Assembly (NCBI GenBank): GCA_009741485.1
Contig: CM019216.1
Location: forward strand, 41,822,872-41,886,871
Source of the DNA: Malurus cyaneus samueli
Taxonomy: Eukaryota > Chordata > Aves > Passeriformes > Maluridae
Direction of reading: 5' to 3'
Length of the DNA: 64,000 nucleotides
Part shown: in pieces, positions 13,745 to 26,300 of the stretch
Position numbering within the stretch: position 1 is the stretch's first letter
Layout of the letters: every line of letters starts with the position of its first letter
Translations under genes and position numbers: made by a program
The notes under the pieces: generated by a model
The model's database searches: none
What the model saw: the letters and a program-made list of their open reading frames with translations, nothing else
What the model was told of the DNA's origin: nothing

Positions 13745-13801
13745 AAGACGCTTTATGTGCGGCAAGAAGTGGGCGGCTGGGTGCTGTCCTCGGGCTGTTG
13801 A
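13739..13801 (+). other. 20-codon upstream ORF in the presumed CDC40 leader
   Basis: An ATG in good context (AAGATGG, purine at -3 and G at +4) opens 20 sense codons followed by TGA. It lies 325 bases before the CDC40 start codon and is out of reach of it because the stop comes first. I do not recognise the peptide. If rightward transcription starts near 13730 it would act as an upstream ORF limiting CDC40 translation; if CDC40 transcripts start after 13880 it is irrelevant. Coding potential is unproven. Confidence 0.25.
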
Positions 13802-13872
13802 ATATTTTCCCTTGCAGCCACGCAAAGCGCAGGCGAGAGCCGGGGGGAAACTTCCAAGCGCGGCGCCGCGTT

Positions 13873-13891
13873 GCATGCTGGAGCTTGTAGT
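13873..13891 (-). promoter_or_regulatory. ZNF143/Staf-like binding site
   Basis: GCATGCTGGAGCTTGTAGT closely matches, in reverse orientation, the ACTACAANTCCCAGCATGC family of sites bound by ZNF143 (Staf). The outer halves are intact, with two mismatches in the centre. Such sites are enriched in vertebrate bidirectional promoters. This one sits between the dense CpG block and the CDC40 start codon, about 235 bases upstream of it. Confidence 0.65.
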
Positions 13892-14125
13892 CCTGTCATG
13901 GAGTCCTGAAAGTTAAGCACCATCAACAGTCAAGGGGCATGATCGCCCTTCAGAAGCTTGCATATGCCGTAAATTACTATAATTTATCCTTTAGAGCGTA
14001 TTTTCCGTTTTAACCAGCCACAATTTCAAGACGTAGCCCAACCTCAGTCGTTCTGCGGAGGAAGGGACGCTTCGAGCTCTACGCAGCTGCCAGGACCTGC
14101 CCATCCCGTCATCCCCCGCGCCAAG

Positions 14126-14320
14126 ATGTCGGCGGCGATCGCCGCGCTCGCTTCTTACGGCGGCTCCGACTCGGAGCCCGACTCGGAGCCCGAAGCCGAT
14201 GGCGGTTCCCAGCGCTCTGCCGCCGTGGTCGCCAGCCGCGATGCCGTGCTGCACCTCCGGGCGCCGCCCGCCGCGCCCCCGGTCCTAGCCGTCGATGCGG
14301 CCCCGGAAGTAGCCGTGAAG
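14126..14320 (+). CDS. CDC40: CDC40 coding exon 1 (residues 1-65)
   Basis: This exon encodes the start [12 protein letters not shown] followed by an acidic stretch with two DSEP units (residues 15-22), an Ala/Pro-rich segment, and the conserved end APEVAVK. It ends in phase 0 at AAG|GTAGGC. It is GC-rich and part of the CpG island, unlike all later exons. Residues about 13-55 align poorly with mammals, while both ends are conserved. Confidence 0.95.
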
Positions 14321-17300
14321 GTAGGCATCCTTCCAGGGCCCCGGCCGCCCGCCTGCCTGGCGCTGTGTCCACACCGCGGGCCTCGGGACAGTGCTGGGGA
14401 CTGTCCTGGAGCAGCCCCAGGCAGAGGAAGGGGGGAGGAAAGGGCACGGTGCCGGCAGGGATGTATTGTCGCCTCTTGGCCCTGCCCTGCCTTGTTTTGT
14501 GGTGTGGGTGTTGGAGCTGTGGAGGGGAGGGCGTGTGTCGGGGATCTCCAGCTGCGCGGGTTACGTTTATTAAAGCTTGTTATCTCCATTTCTGGAGAAT
14601 GCGTGTGCCTTGAATGCAATTTCATACATACTTTTGTGCTGTTCCATGTATAAGATGTCTTTCCACGTGTGTGGTTTTCCTGGGTGAAGTCGATATATGA
14701 TAGGGCGACTGCAACTGAATCCTATTTTAAAGTGCAGTCTGAACTGATTGATATTTTTATTTCGTTATTGCCTGGGGAACCATTTTCCAAGTTCAGTATC
14801 CCATGTGTGGCTCACTTTTGTGATACCAGAAAGGGAGGGGGGGGAGGGTGCTGGTTTAGCTGTGAGATTTTTTTCCACAGGCAACAAATTTCTAACCAAA
14901 AGCAGGTATCTTACCATGATAACTGTCACCGTTACTGTCCTGCTGCCTTTTGCTCAGAAAGGTTTATTACAATATGACCAAGAGGTGGATGGAATCTTTC
15001 ACTTTGTTGTTATTAATGATTTTAGATGTTCTCACAATTTATCATATTTGTGTATAGATGTTGTGTTATATATAGTAAATGCATCTATAATTTGTTTACC
15101 CCTTAGAGTCCTAGAAATCTGACTTCTTCAATTGCAGCATCCAGCAGGCTGCCTTGTGCAGGTTTCAAAGAAATACTAATTGATGTCTTTTATATTTCCT
15201 GAGTGTTAATGATAAGTGGCAAGTAGCACTGGGTGTGTTTTTCACCACTCCTGTAGCAACAGGTTTTCCCTTTGTCATGCCAGCACAAAGGCTGATGTAG
15301 TTGCTCAGAGACTGGCATCAGGGAACTCATCTGAATTTTTAAAAATTAAAATTCTGGTGAAGTTATTTGTCCTTGGATCCATTCTTCGATCTGGTTTTTA
15401 CAAATACTGTTCTGGTACAGATAAATCTCCAGGGCCACTGTAGAAACAAGCAGCTGGAGAAAAGAGGTGTCAGCAGCACGTTCAGTTCAAAACTGTTTGC
15501 CAGGCTGTACCCTGGAAGGGGTATCCATCAGCGCATCAAGGACTGCTTCTGCCTCTGTCTCAGACAAAATGCTAACTAAGATGAAAAGGGTGTGAGGCTT
15601 CTCCATTTTAAGATGTTTGATTATAGTATTGTATATAACCTTTACTTGAGAACATAGATGAGGTGCACATGACTGCAAAAAGAAACAACTTCAAGCTGAG
15701 GCTTTCACAACACAGCACACTGGATCTGTTTTTCAGCACCACAACCTACTTTGAGGAGCAATTGGTCATTTCTTTGTAGAACTGTAGAATTTGTTTTTGA
15801 ATTTTAGGGTTTGAGAAATAACTGCGGGTCTCATGTGCAACATGTTCTCAAAACCCTCCATATCTAAAAACGATAGTGTCCCACTGGTCAGCAGTAGAAG
15901 CTTGCCAGACATCCCTCAGGAATTCACCCCAGTTCTGTAGAATTAGAGAGCCTTTACTCCACAAGTGTAAAAGACATGGTGTTTTAGTGTAAGTCTCAAG
16001 TCTTCTCTAAGTACAGGCCTGGAAAAACAGGAAGCTGATTTTGTAGGAAAGCAAAGTTACAGTTCATTAATATCAGTTTACTTGTGCGAATGTTATTTTG
16101 ATAGGAATATAAGTCAAATGCTTTTAAGCGCATAGATATTTATTTTACAAAGGACAAGGAATGGGTAAGAAAAGATGGGAGGCTAGAAGGGTTAATCATA
16201 CAAGAAATATAAACAATAGCTTGCATTTTTGGCAGCTGTAAATGCCATCTTACGTGATTGGTGTTCTGCATTCTAATTGTTCTGCCTCTTTCTGGTTCAG
16301 AATTTTGGCCTGTTAACTGGCTTTAGGCTTATGTTTGCTTTAAAGAGGAATTGGTCCCTACTGTATTAGCAGGCATGTTGTTAGCACATTCAGCTGACAG
16401 CAGTGGGCTGCTAAAGTGTGCCTGTCAAATATAGCCTTAAGATGTTGCTGCAATATGTATTTCATTTTTCTGTAGAAATCGGCTGAGTCCTTGTTTCAAA
16501 CTACATCGCAGTTACATAAAATCACATTTCTGTGAAAATAATTATTCTGTAATTGAAAGCTGTACTAATGGTTGGTAACTGTGTTTTAAAAGTGTGAGGG
16601 GATGGCTGTTACGTGCTCTTCTTACAGTCTGCTTGTTGAAATAGGCCTATTACTGATCTTGGTGTAAAATTACTCATAATGGATAACATTGAGCTAATAA
16701 TTATTGGTGACTCCCATCCACTAATACTTCTACTTTCATTCTAAGTTGGAAGGCCAACTGGTTTAAAGTTGCATGTTTCTGTTACTCTTTTTAGCACCAC
16801 TAAAATCACCTAAGGGAAGACAACAAAGATGAACATTTTTGCTTCTGGTCCCTTCATGCAGAAAAGGATAGGTTGTATCTGCAGGACATTCAGAGATGGA
16901 TGGCAAGGCTGAAGAGGAAATATTGAGAAGGCCAAAAGAGATGGCTGAGATGCAAAGTATGACAGACACCTACAAAATCATTAAATGGCACAGAGAGGGA
17001 GTTGAATACTCCCCCTCTCTTCCAGTACAGCAGCCATAAGCTGTCTAGTAGGAGTTAGGTTCAACACAAATAAAACGATTCAGCTCTTCATGCAGTGTAA
17101 TAGGGCTTATTCTCATGGCAGTAAATACTGTGTGTTGAAGAATTTTTTTATTGTTACAAGGAGAGTCTGGACAAGTGCTTGTAAGTACTTGAAGGATAAG
17201 GTGTCAATGCACAGATTTCACCAAGACCTGAAAATAGTTGACTGTTGGAGGGTGCAGAAATATCATCATATATCCTTGCCCTATTCTTACTCTTCCCTAG

Positions 17301-20300
17301 ATGCCAAGTTTTCATAAGGCTGATGTTTTTCTTTTGTGGGAGCAGTGAATAGGTTAATCAAGATATATTTTTTCTCCAAATACATCATCAAGTAGTAGGT
17401 AAGCATGACAATGTGGTAAATAGAGGCTGTTCAAGAAAGGGAAGGGAGCCCAGTTGCCAACAGCCAGGGCATTGTCAAAACTAATTATAATTAATTTTCC
17501 TACATCTTCTACCTCTCTGAAAAAATCATCCCAACATTGCTGACAAAGTTTTACCTTCACTGTTGAATTCCAAATGCAGAAGGAAATTCAGGAAATAGCA
17601 CGTTCTGTGAAGAAATCACTTCACAGGAAATGTTGCAGCTATAAGCTTTCCTTTTGAGAGAACATTTATTGTTTGATCTCTGTCCAGGGTAAGACTCAGA
17701 TCAGAGCAGATTTTATGATGCTTATCTGCAGTGTGTCCTTTAGTGGTCTTAAGGACATTTAACTGGGTTGAAATAGCTAGGCTGATTCAGCCTAGTACAG
17801 GTGCTGGAGGATCTGTGTTGCCTTTATTGTGAGAAGGGGTTGGAAGTGTCGGTTCCATTTGAATCTAGTTTACCTTTGGCACTATTGCAGGTTTTCAGGA
17901 AAGTTTTACACAAGGGAAGTAAATAGACTTCAGTCACAGTTTCTAATGGTTTTTGTTTTTTTAAACTTAAACGAACCCAGCTATGGAGGGAAAAAAGATA
18001 CAAGGTGGCGGGGTTCCTTACAACATGTGACAATTCTGTAACAATGATTGAACATTAGTATACTTGGAAAGTGTTACTTGTTAGGAATGTTTGTCTGCTT
18101 TGACATGGCGGTTTTCACCGGCTTTCGTTGACACAAAGTATCTTGTAGAGAGAAGGTGTTTAGAACTTGTCATCCTGCAAGATTCTCGGACGCTCTCCTA
18201 GTTCGACAAAACCACTTAGCATATGCTTTTCTTGCTGGTTTATTTTTATTCTGTTGAAGTTAGTGAGGTGGTCATTTACTGTTAGGACTGCATGAATGGG
18301 TAGAAAGAATAAAAGCTGATAACAGCTATGTCTTAATGTTGGAGCTTCACTGCAAATGCTATTTATCTCTTGGTAATAAACTTGCAAATCTTCAGAAAGA
18401 GATAATGTGCATTTGACAGCCCTAGTGGTTTAGGCAAGAATTGATAAGTGACAGACTGCTTAAGTCTTAGTGGCTCATGGGATGCGGTCTTAATTTACCA
18501 CATTTTAATGTGATTGATAATTATAACTAATTAAATGTTATGCAAAGCAGCCTGCCCTTTTTTACTATTTGACTCATTAGTAATGAATTTACCTGGGGAG
18601 AATGGAATGTAGGTTTATTATCTGAAATGTCCAGAAAAAAAATAAAAGCTCCCAACATACAGACATCAAAACTCTCTGCTTGCATCAGATGAAACTAGAA
18701 AACCTAAGAAGTATTATATTCTTTCTAAGGAACAGAATTACCATCTAGTGTTGCAGTACATAATGCACCTTGGTCTTTTGCATTAAGGCTTTGCTTTCTT
18801 GCCTATTACAGGGATTTCGCCTTATTTAATTAAAGAATTTTGGTTTTGTTACATGTTTTTGTCTTGTATGCACATAAAGAAACTTCTAGCAAGCTTTTCC
18901 CATATTTTTTATTATTGTACAATTTTTTGTTCTATAAATCAAGTAATTGTCATAAAAAGTAACACTATTGTTTTATGGCATTTGGGTAGGAGATTGTTTT
19001 AAGAAAAAGAGGACTGTGGCATGTTTAAGGAACCTGCTAAGAAGGAAAGTTAATCTGATTTACTGTATTTGTAGGCTAAAATCCCTTCTATTTCCTGTCC
19101 TCTTTCTTCTGCTTTGAGGTGGACAGGCTTTACAGTAGGACTGAAGGAGCATGCCTTGGAAAGAACTAGACAGTCTCTGATCTTTGGGGAGTTATACTGA
19201 AGCCCCTACTTGTCTACACTTAACTTCAACAGCTTCTATCTGTGTCAACATATATTCCCTAGGCATTGCTAATACCCTGGACTACAGCCCTGAGTGGCAA
19301 TCTCCTGTAATAATGTGATTCTATATTGTTAAACAGAAAGTGCAAAAGGAGAGCATTTAGCTATCTGAAGAATTTTTTTACCACATCAAATCATCTCTGA
19401 ACTGTAAATCAGCCTGGTATTGCAAGTAACTTAATGTCAAATCTATTTTTAAAACCCAAACCAACACAACCAACACTGTGCTTAGTTTGGTGAAATTATA
19501 TCATCTGCCTCTTTTTGCCTTGTGTCAGTAGTGGTTCTTGCATCTCTCTGGACAGACACTCATTTAACCTGCCTACCAAACTTCAGTGGATCTATGCACT
19601 GAGTATTTTCCGTGTTTGGTTGTCCCTATTTCTGCAAAGTTGTATAATCTGAATCTTTTCCGTGCTGAATTCGATTGTTCAATTTTTCTACACAGGTCAT
19701 GTTTTCTTAGGCCTTTGATCATATTTTTTTTTTCTTTTGGACCCTTTCCAGCAGCATGTGTTTACCTAACATGTGGTGCCTAATGTGGCCACTGTATTTC
19801 AGTTGGGTGCTTGTTACTAGTGCTGAGAAAGGTAGAGAGGTGACACAGAGTTAAGTTTGCAGCTTCTTTCTATTAAGTTTTTCAAGATAGCCATATTCAG
19901 TAAAACTTCCTAAAACCTTTATTCTTCTTTTCCAGGTTATATGGGGTGTACAGCCTTTAATGATATTGCAGCATGGCATAAAGCCCTATTAATACAATTT
20001 CTGAGTTGCAGCAAACACCAGCTGCTTCTCTGCCAGTCACAGAGGTGAACTTTTTGCTTTCTCTGGCAGAACACTGTATCCGTTTCAGAGCTTTTTGGCC
20101 CCCCTTTTCATGATTCCCGTGTCTTTGAGAATGGAAGTGATCTTGGTAATACTAAGCCCTTCATTGAAATCACATATGCCCTCCTCTTTCAGCCTAACTA
20201 CTGATCATCTCCCATCCCACAGAGCCACTTGTGTCACACTTGGCACATAAGCTGCACGATAAATTGCTCACCTAAGGCTTTTCGATAATTTAAGACATTC

Positions 20301-23300
20301 CTGTGACCAAAGGAAAAGCTACAGCACAGCAGAGAGGCGATCTCTTAGATTAGCTTATCTTAGTTACCGCTCTGCCAGACTGCTGCTCTTGTGATCCCTT
20401 CCCTGTTAGCTGGAGCTATGGCAAATGCATCTAGAATGCATGCAGTTAAGGCTGTTGCCAGCCTAAAGGGACAGTGTTGTGGGACCTGTATTAACGTTTC
20501 TCACTTTCTGGGTCTTAGAAAGATGAGTTCTGCTGAAATGGTCTTCTGGCAATGTTTGCAACTGTACCCAGAGGTCTTCACCATGTGCAGAGGTTGCTGA
20601 GTTCTTTCTTCTCATGCAGGGAAAAAAAAATAAAGTCACAACTGAAATATCCCAATGCAGATAACTTGGCAATTTGTGAAATGATTGATGAGCTAAGTTA
20701 ATATTATTTATGTTTCTGCTACCTACCAAGGTCTTATAATGTTGTACAAAATGGCGCTTATCAGATGTTGACCAAAGGATAATTCATCTGCTGCAATTTG
20801 AGCTCTTGCCGTAGACTAACATTTGACAATACGTTGTGTCAATACTTTATATTCCTATCAAGATTACAGTTTTTAAAAATACTGAATAAGTGGGTAGTTG
20901 GAACACATTCAAATTATTATATAGTTTAAAGCAAAGTGACATAATGAAAAGATAACCATTATGTGCTTCAGCAGCTTATTATGAGTGTCATTTGATGCCC
21001 TAATATATGAAAACCTGAATAAGACTGGAGGTCTTGAGGAATGTAGCTCTGATAAATATAACATGTGCTTCAATTTCAAGGCTCGGTGGTTTTCACACAG
21101 AAAGAATGTGCCTGTGGTGGTCTAGGAGTGAACATATTGTGTGGCTTTCAAGTGACTCAGCACTGTTCCACCAGCAGTGAAGTAGAACCAGAGTTGCTAT
21201 AATCCTGCAGCAGAGGATCAGCTTTCATGGCACAATCTGTTTCTTTTCTCAATTACCAAGCAGCATATAATAGAACTTAACAGGAAGAAAAGAGGAGGAA
21301 AGATAGCAGAACTGAAAAATTCTTGGCATTTTTGCAAAACTGGGTTTTTGGATTAAAGAGCAGAAAAAAATGCTGTGTCTTAATTTCAAGTAAACTGATC
21401 ACTGTTTAAATGTCACTAACCACTGGTTGAATAAATTTTGCCTTATTATCAATTATATTAATTTTTGTTTTCTCAAATTTTGAGTTTTGTGAACAAGATA
21501 TGAGGTTTAGCTGGAAGAATAAGCTGTATGATGGGACTTGGAAAAGTTGTCTGTGGGAAATGTCCTCACGACATGGAGCAGTGAAAGGAAGTGTAAGTGT
21601 GCAGGTAACACAGGTTAGGATATGGTTTTGGTATGCTCCTGTGCTAACTGGGGACGTGTGGGTTTTTTGCTGAATGACTGGATCAGGCCTGCTGTGCTGT
21701 TTCAAGGCAAGTTCATAGTGTATGAAAGTTGGGGCTGTGAATGTACCAGTAGCTGTTGTCATCCAAGCCCTGTGAATTGGAGAGGTCGTGTGATGAGAAA
21801 AATGAGGTCAGACCAAGAACTGGCTGCACTGAGGGTTCAAGCAAGAGTAGTGCAATGGCTGGACCTGCCTGTTAAAGTAATTGATAGCATGGTGAGAGTA
21901 AAGCTTTCTGAGAGGACTTAACAATTCTACTAGAACAGTGGCCTCAGGAGAAAAACAATTAATGGGATCGCTGATGTCATGTTTTTGGGGTTTTTTTGGG
22001 GTTTTTTTAACACTTTTTCCTTTTCTTTTTGAGCAATTTTAATCAAATATAATCCAAATATAATCGGATACAAGCCAAAGATCTTTAGAAACTGATTTTA
22101 TTTTTCTAACTGTTTTAGAAAACCAGGTTTTTGAATCTTTTGAGTTTTGTATGCATGAGCAAATTTGTAATTGACCCACGATTGGATTGAGGAGAGAAAA
22201 AGGCTTCTGGGCACAGCATGTCAGAGAATAAATAACAATATTAAACAAGTTAAGAAAGTGCCATTTTGCTCTTTCAGGATGCTATAATACAAAGCAAGAT
22301 TGAGTTTGTGTGTGGTAACTTTCTATTAATGAAGTGACTGCTAAAATTTGATTCTCTCTTGTGCCACTTTCTTCTGTGAGTCACAAATGCTTTTGGATGC
22401 TGTTTTAGGTAAGCACTGACTAAGCAATGATGCTAAGATAGCTTTCTCAGTATGATTACTAGGGATTCTGTCAATATACTAGCACACTGTGAGTCCTTTT
22501 CCTTTTCAAATGCTATTATTCTAGAATAAAGATGCAGGAAACAATGACAGTAATAATTCTGCAAAATAACATTCTCCTTCATTAACTGATCTCTTGATGA
22601 GGGGAGAGGTACTGTTGATGTGAAAGAGCCTTCGTTAAGCTCTGAAACCAGGTCTTTTTGGGCGCTGCTGCCTTACCAGCCTTTTTCTTTTTTCTCTGAC
22701 TTCTATTTCAGTTGCATGTGCCCTTCTAAATTTTCCCCTGTGAGTTGCTTGAAGTTATTCTTTTGGCTAGTCCCTCTTTATTGTCCCTTCATCTACCAAG
22801 TTAATTTTTGTCACAACAGGCTAGCGAATGTGTTGAAGTACAAAAGGTGAATTACATTTATACCTTATTTTGGTACAAAAATGTACCTTTTGGAAATAAG
22901 GGATTGTTGGATTCTATGAAAAATCATTGTTATATTTAATGTTTATGGTGATATGTAAGTTTTTTTTCTAACTGTCTTTCAGAACAGTTACTTGTGGTTT
23001 CTGCCTTCTACCTTTTGTAGAATTCTAGCTTCCATACCTTTATATTAAATTCATGACCATTTTAATTGGTTATTCTTTACAAGTCTGGTTTTCAAACATC
23101 CTAAAAAAAAAAAGGTTTCCTCAATCTTGCTGCTGTTTTTAAAATGTGTGCATGAAAGCTNAAACATCCTAAAAAAAAAAAGGTTTCCTCAATCTTGCTG
23201 CTGTTTTTAAAATGTGTGCATGAAAGCTTCAAAAGAAAGAAATTCACAAAAATAGGCACATGTTCTCAGTGATGACCTGACATTGGTTTTGCAATCAATA

Positions 23301-26300
23301 TTTTTTTAAAATAGAAACTTTGGCCAAGGTACTCTTCTCCTTTCATAATGCTGAAAGTGTCAACTTGAACTACAGCCCTAATTTGGACTGAAAGTAGGTA
23401 ATGTCATATATTTTAAAGTATGTGTGTAAAAAATGGGTTATTAATAAGTCTGTTTTATTTCAGGAAGATGTGGAAACAGGAGTCCACCTTGATCCTGCTA
23501 TCAAGGAAGTTCAGTACAATCCCACTTACGAAACTATGTTTGCACCTGAGGTAAGAAACAAAGTTGGTTTTTAGGGCAGAAATGCCTTTGGCTTAAAGGG
23601 CAGAGGTTCTATAAATTTCATGTGAATTTCCTATTAGGCAACTTCTTTGGATGCTTGCTGCACTTTGGAATATAGTGTGGGCAAACCAAAAATAGATTCT
23701 AGACAAGTGTGTTGGTATTTTTAATGCTTAAATTTTAATATTCTGCATAAAGCTCTTCTAAGAAGAGTCTTAAAGCATTTACCAGAATTACAGCTACGAA
23801 AATTAAAAATTAAGCCAGGAAAATAGATGGAATAAAGATGTTGAGTTAATCACGAACTGCTTTGGAGTGGTCCTTTACTCTTTTCGCATTTTTGCTATTT
23901 ACTCATTGTGCTCCTTAGAGGAGAATGAACATTTATAAGACTTGCAGATATAAGGCTTTTAAAATGAGGATTTAACATTAAAATCAAAGTACTTTCAGTT
24001 TAATTATTCACATCAGTATTAAGAATTTTAGTAACTTGAGCTATGCTAAATTTGCATAGTGAAAAATCATTTAAGGCTGAATATAGACTGCCTAGTGCCA
24101 TGTGAACTGCTTTCCATTTTATTATAACTGACAGGCTATCTGAAAGATAAAAATAGCTGTTTAAGCATTTAATTTTTCAGTATTTAACTTTGTACAGTTT
24201 CTCTTCTGTTAGATCAGGCTTAACATTCTAGGTAGATAAAGACTGCATCAATCTCAAATTTCTACATTAGTTATGCTTTATGTTTAGAGAACCATTTGTG
24301 GAACCACGAAAATTGACCTTTTCATAGCAAGGCTTGCATTTTGCAACGTACCAAAGCCATGACATGTGCAAGCAAAAATACTGATTTAAACTTACTCCAG
24401 TGCTGCTGTATCTAAATGTTTTACTTAGGGAAACCTAATGTGGGACAGCCTTGGGTTTTGTCTTCTGAGTGCTTATACTGTTCATATACTGAATTACAGT
24501 ATGTGTTGATTCTGTCAAGTATCAGTGAGTCAAATAGTTAATATCAATCTGACCTCTTTGTCAGATTACAAAATATAGGTTAGAAAGCTCAGTCCTGAAA
24601 TCAACTGTTCAGAACAACTGTGTGATTACTATTAAAATAATAGATTAAGAAGCTAATTCAATAGTCATAAAGAAATACAAGTTGAAGTGGTTTTGCACTG
24701 CAATTTTTGAAAGACAGGTCTCTTTTTCCTGTGGGTTTTTTTTCTGAAAAAAAATAAACATACAAAAATAACAAACTACTAATTGTGCTTCACCTTTTTT
24801 AATGTTTTTGTTGAAGTTTGGACCAGAAAACCCATTTAGGACTCAGCAAATGGCTGCACCTAGAAACATGCTTTCTGGATATGCAGAACCAGCTCACATC
24901 AATGATTTCATGTTTGAGCAACAAAGAAGAACATTTGCAACCTATGGTAAGTCCTTAATAGTGGAATTCACCTCTATGTTTATTATGCCCAGGTTGGACA
25001 AATTACATTGGTCTCAATAGGACCAATAGTTAATAGGACTGCAACTTCTGTAAATTGCTTTTTATCAGAATTAATAAAATAGGAAAAGGCTTTTGAATGA
25101 GAGGCCATATGATTATTTATTTGGGGAATCTCATTTTGTAATTCCCTTTTGAACTGTAATCCAGTATAAGATCTCCTAGCAAGCCCCTCTTAATCCTTCC
25201 ATTTAGTTGCATCAAGTGTAGAAAGCACAAATCAGAATTTCACACTTTTCACATGACTAACGGTAGATCTGTTATGCAAATAGATTCTTTCATGTGATTC
25301 TGACTCTTCTCAAAACCCTAAGGAAGCCTTGCTGATCTGTCAGGTTCTTTGGTGCAAACTGAATGAGCTGAATATGCAGAGAACGGGAATACATTACTAA
25401 AATCATCTTGGCAAAGACAGACCCAAAGAACTCTATGTTGGTGGTTAGTGTAACAACTACTTTCTTGTCTTGAATAACTTTTTTCCTTGTAAACAGTGGC
25501 ATTTGAAATACAAAACATTTGAGTCTTGGGGAAGCTTGAGATTCAAAGATACTTTTTAGGAATTCTAAGAAAACTTGCATTCTGTATTACAATGGACTTA
25601 ATTGTTAACATTTGTAGTAGGTAGGTATTGCAGTGAAAGAACTGCTTAACATCAGAGACTATCCCATACTCAATTTTTCTTTGTGTTTGAGTTTTATTGG
25701 AAGTTTTCTTATAAATGTTAAAAATTGAAATATATTAATGATGCAGTTTTCCTCTTGCATAATTTTAGCTAATAGCCACTTTTCACTGAGTTCTTAGGAT
25801 GTGGAATGTAAGCAAAATGACAATATTAAGAAATGGGTATCTAGTTTCATTTACTTGACTGTAATTTTGATATTATAACTTGACAGATAATGCAAGTAGG
25901 AGCTCCTATTCAAGATCTGAATAGACAGACTAGATTATGTTCTGTGAAATTAAATGTAACATTTTGTGGGTTGTGAATTTTTGTGCATGTATAAGATAGA
26001 TATTAGGGAAAAGTATCTGTAGGCATATAGTGTTTTGGTTTGGGTTTTTATTTGTAAAGTTTAGTTTGGAGAAAGATGAAGCTAGTAGGTCTACTCAAAA
26101 CGACTGCTATTGGATTATCACTGTATAGCAACTACCTTGAAAGCCGTATTACAAGTGAGCATAAAAATGTATTTTTAAGCCTTGTTACATTGGCAACTGT
26201 GTAGCTATCATTCAGCTTTCTAGAAATATTCAATAGATAATGATTTGGATACAGTGACAATGGAACTATGAAAAGGCTGAGACACAGGCAATTTAAACAT

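Larger units (their letters stand above)
12285..14445. promoter_or_regulatory. CpG island / bidirectional promoter of WASF1 (-) and CDC40 (+)
   Basis: CpG dinucleotides become very dense at about 12285 and stay so to about 13870. They dip between roughly 13900 and 14030, then return around CDC40 exon 1 to about 14445. The AT-rich flanks make the edges obvious. The island is TATA-poor and contains CCAAT, GC-box, YY1-like and ZNF143-like elements, as in housekeeping bidirectional promoters. CDC40 starts at 14126 on the + strand; the known divergent neighbour in vertebrates is WASF1. The island is seen directly, while the WASF1 assignment is inferred from synteny. The many long ORFs on both strands here are products of GC-rich, stop-poor sequence. 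Confidence 0.85.

Noticed and set aside
12260..13916. Many long ORFs on both strands (up to 295 codons) in the CpG island
   Set aside because: They overlap each other in all frames, are Arg/Pro/Ala/Gly-rich, lack any domain, and follow from stop-poor GC-rich sequence.
21406..21762. 118-codon minus-strand ORF inside CDC40 intron 1
   Set aside because: No similarity recognised and antisense within an intron; best explained as chance.
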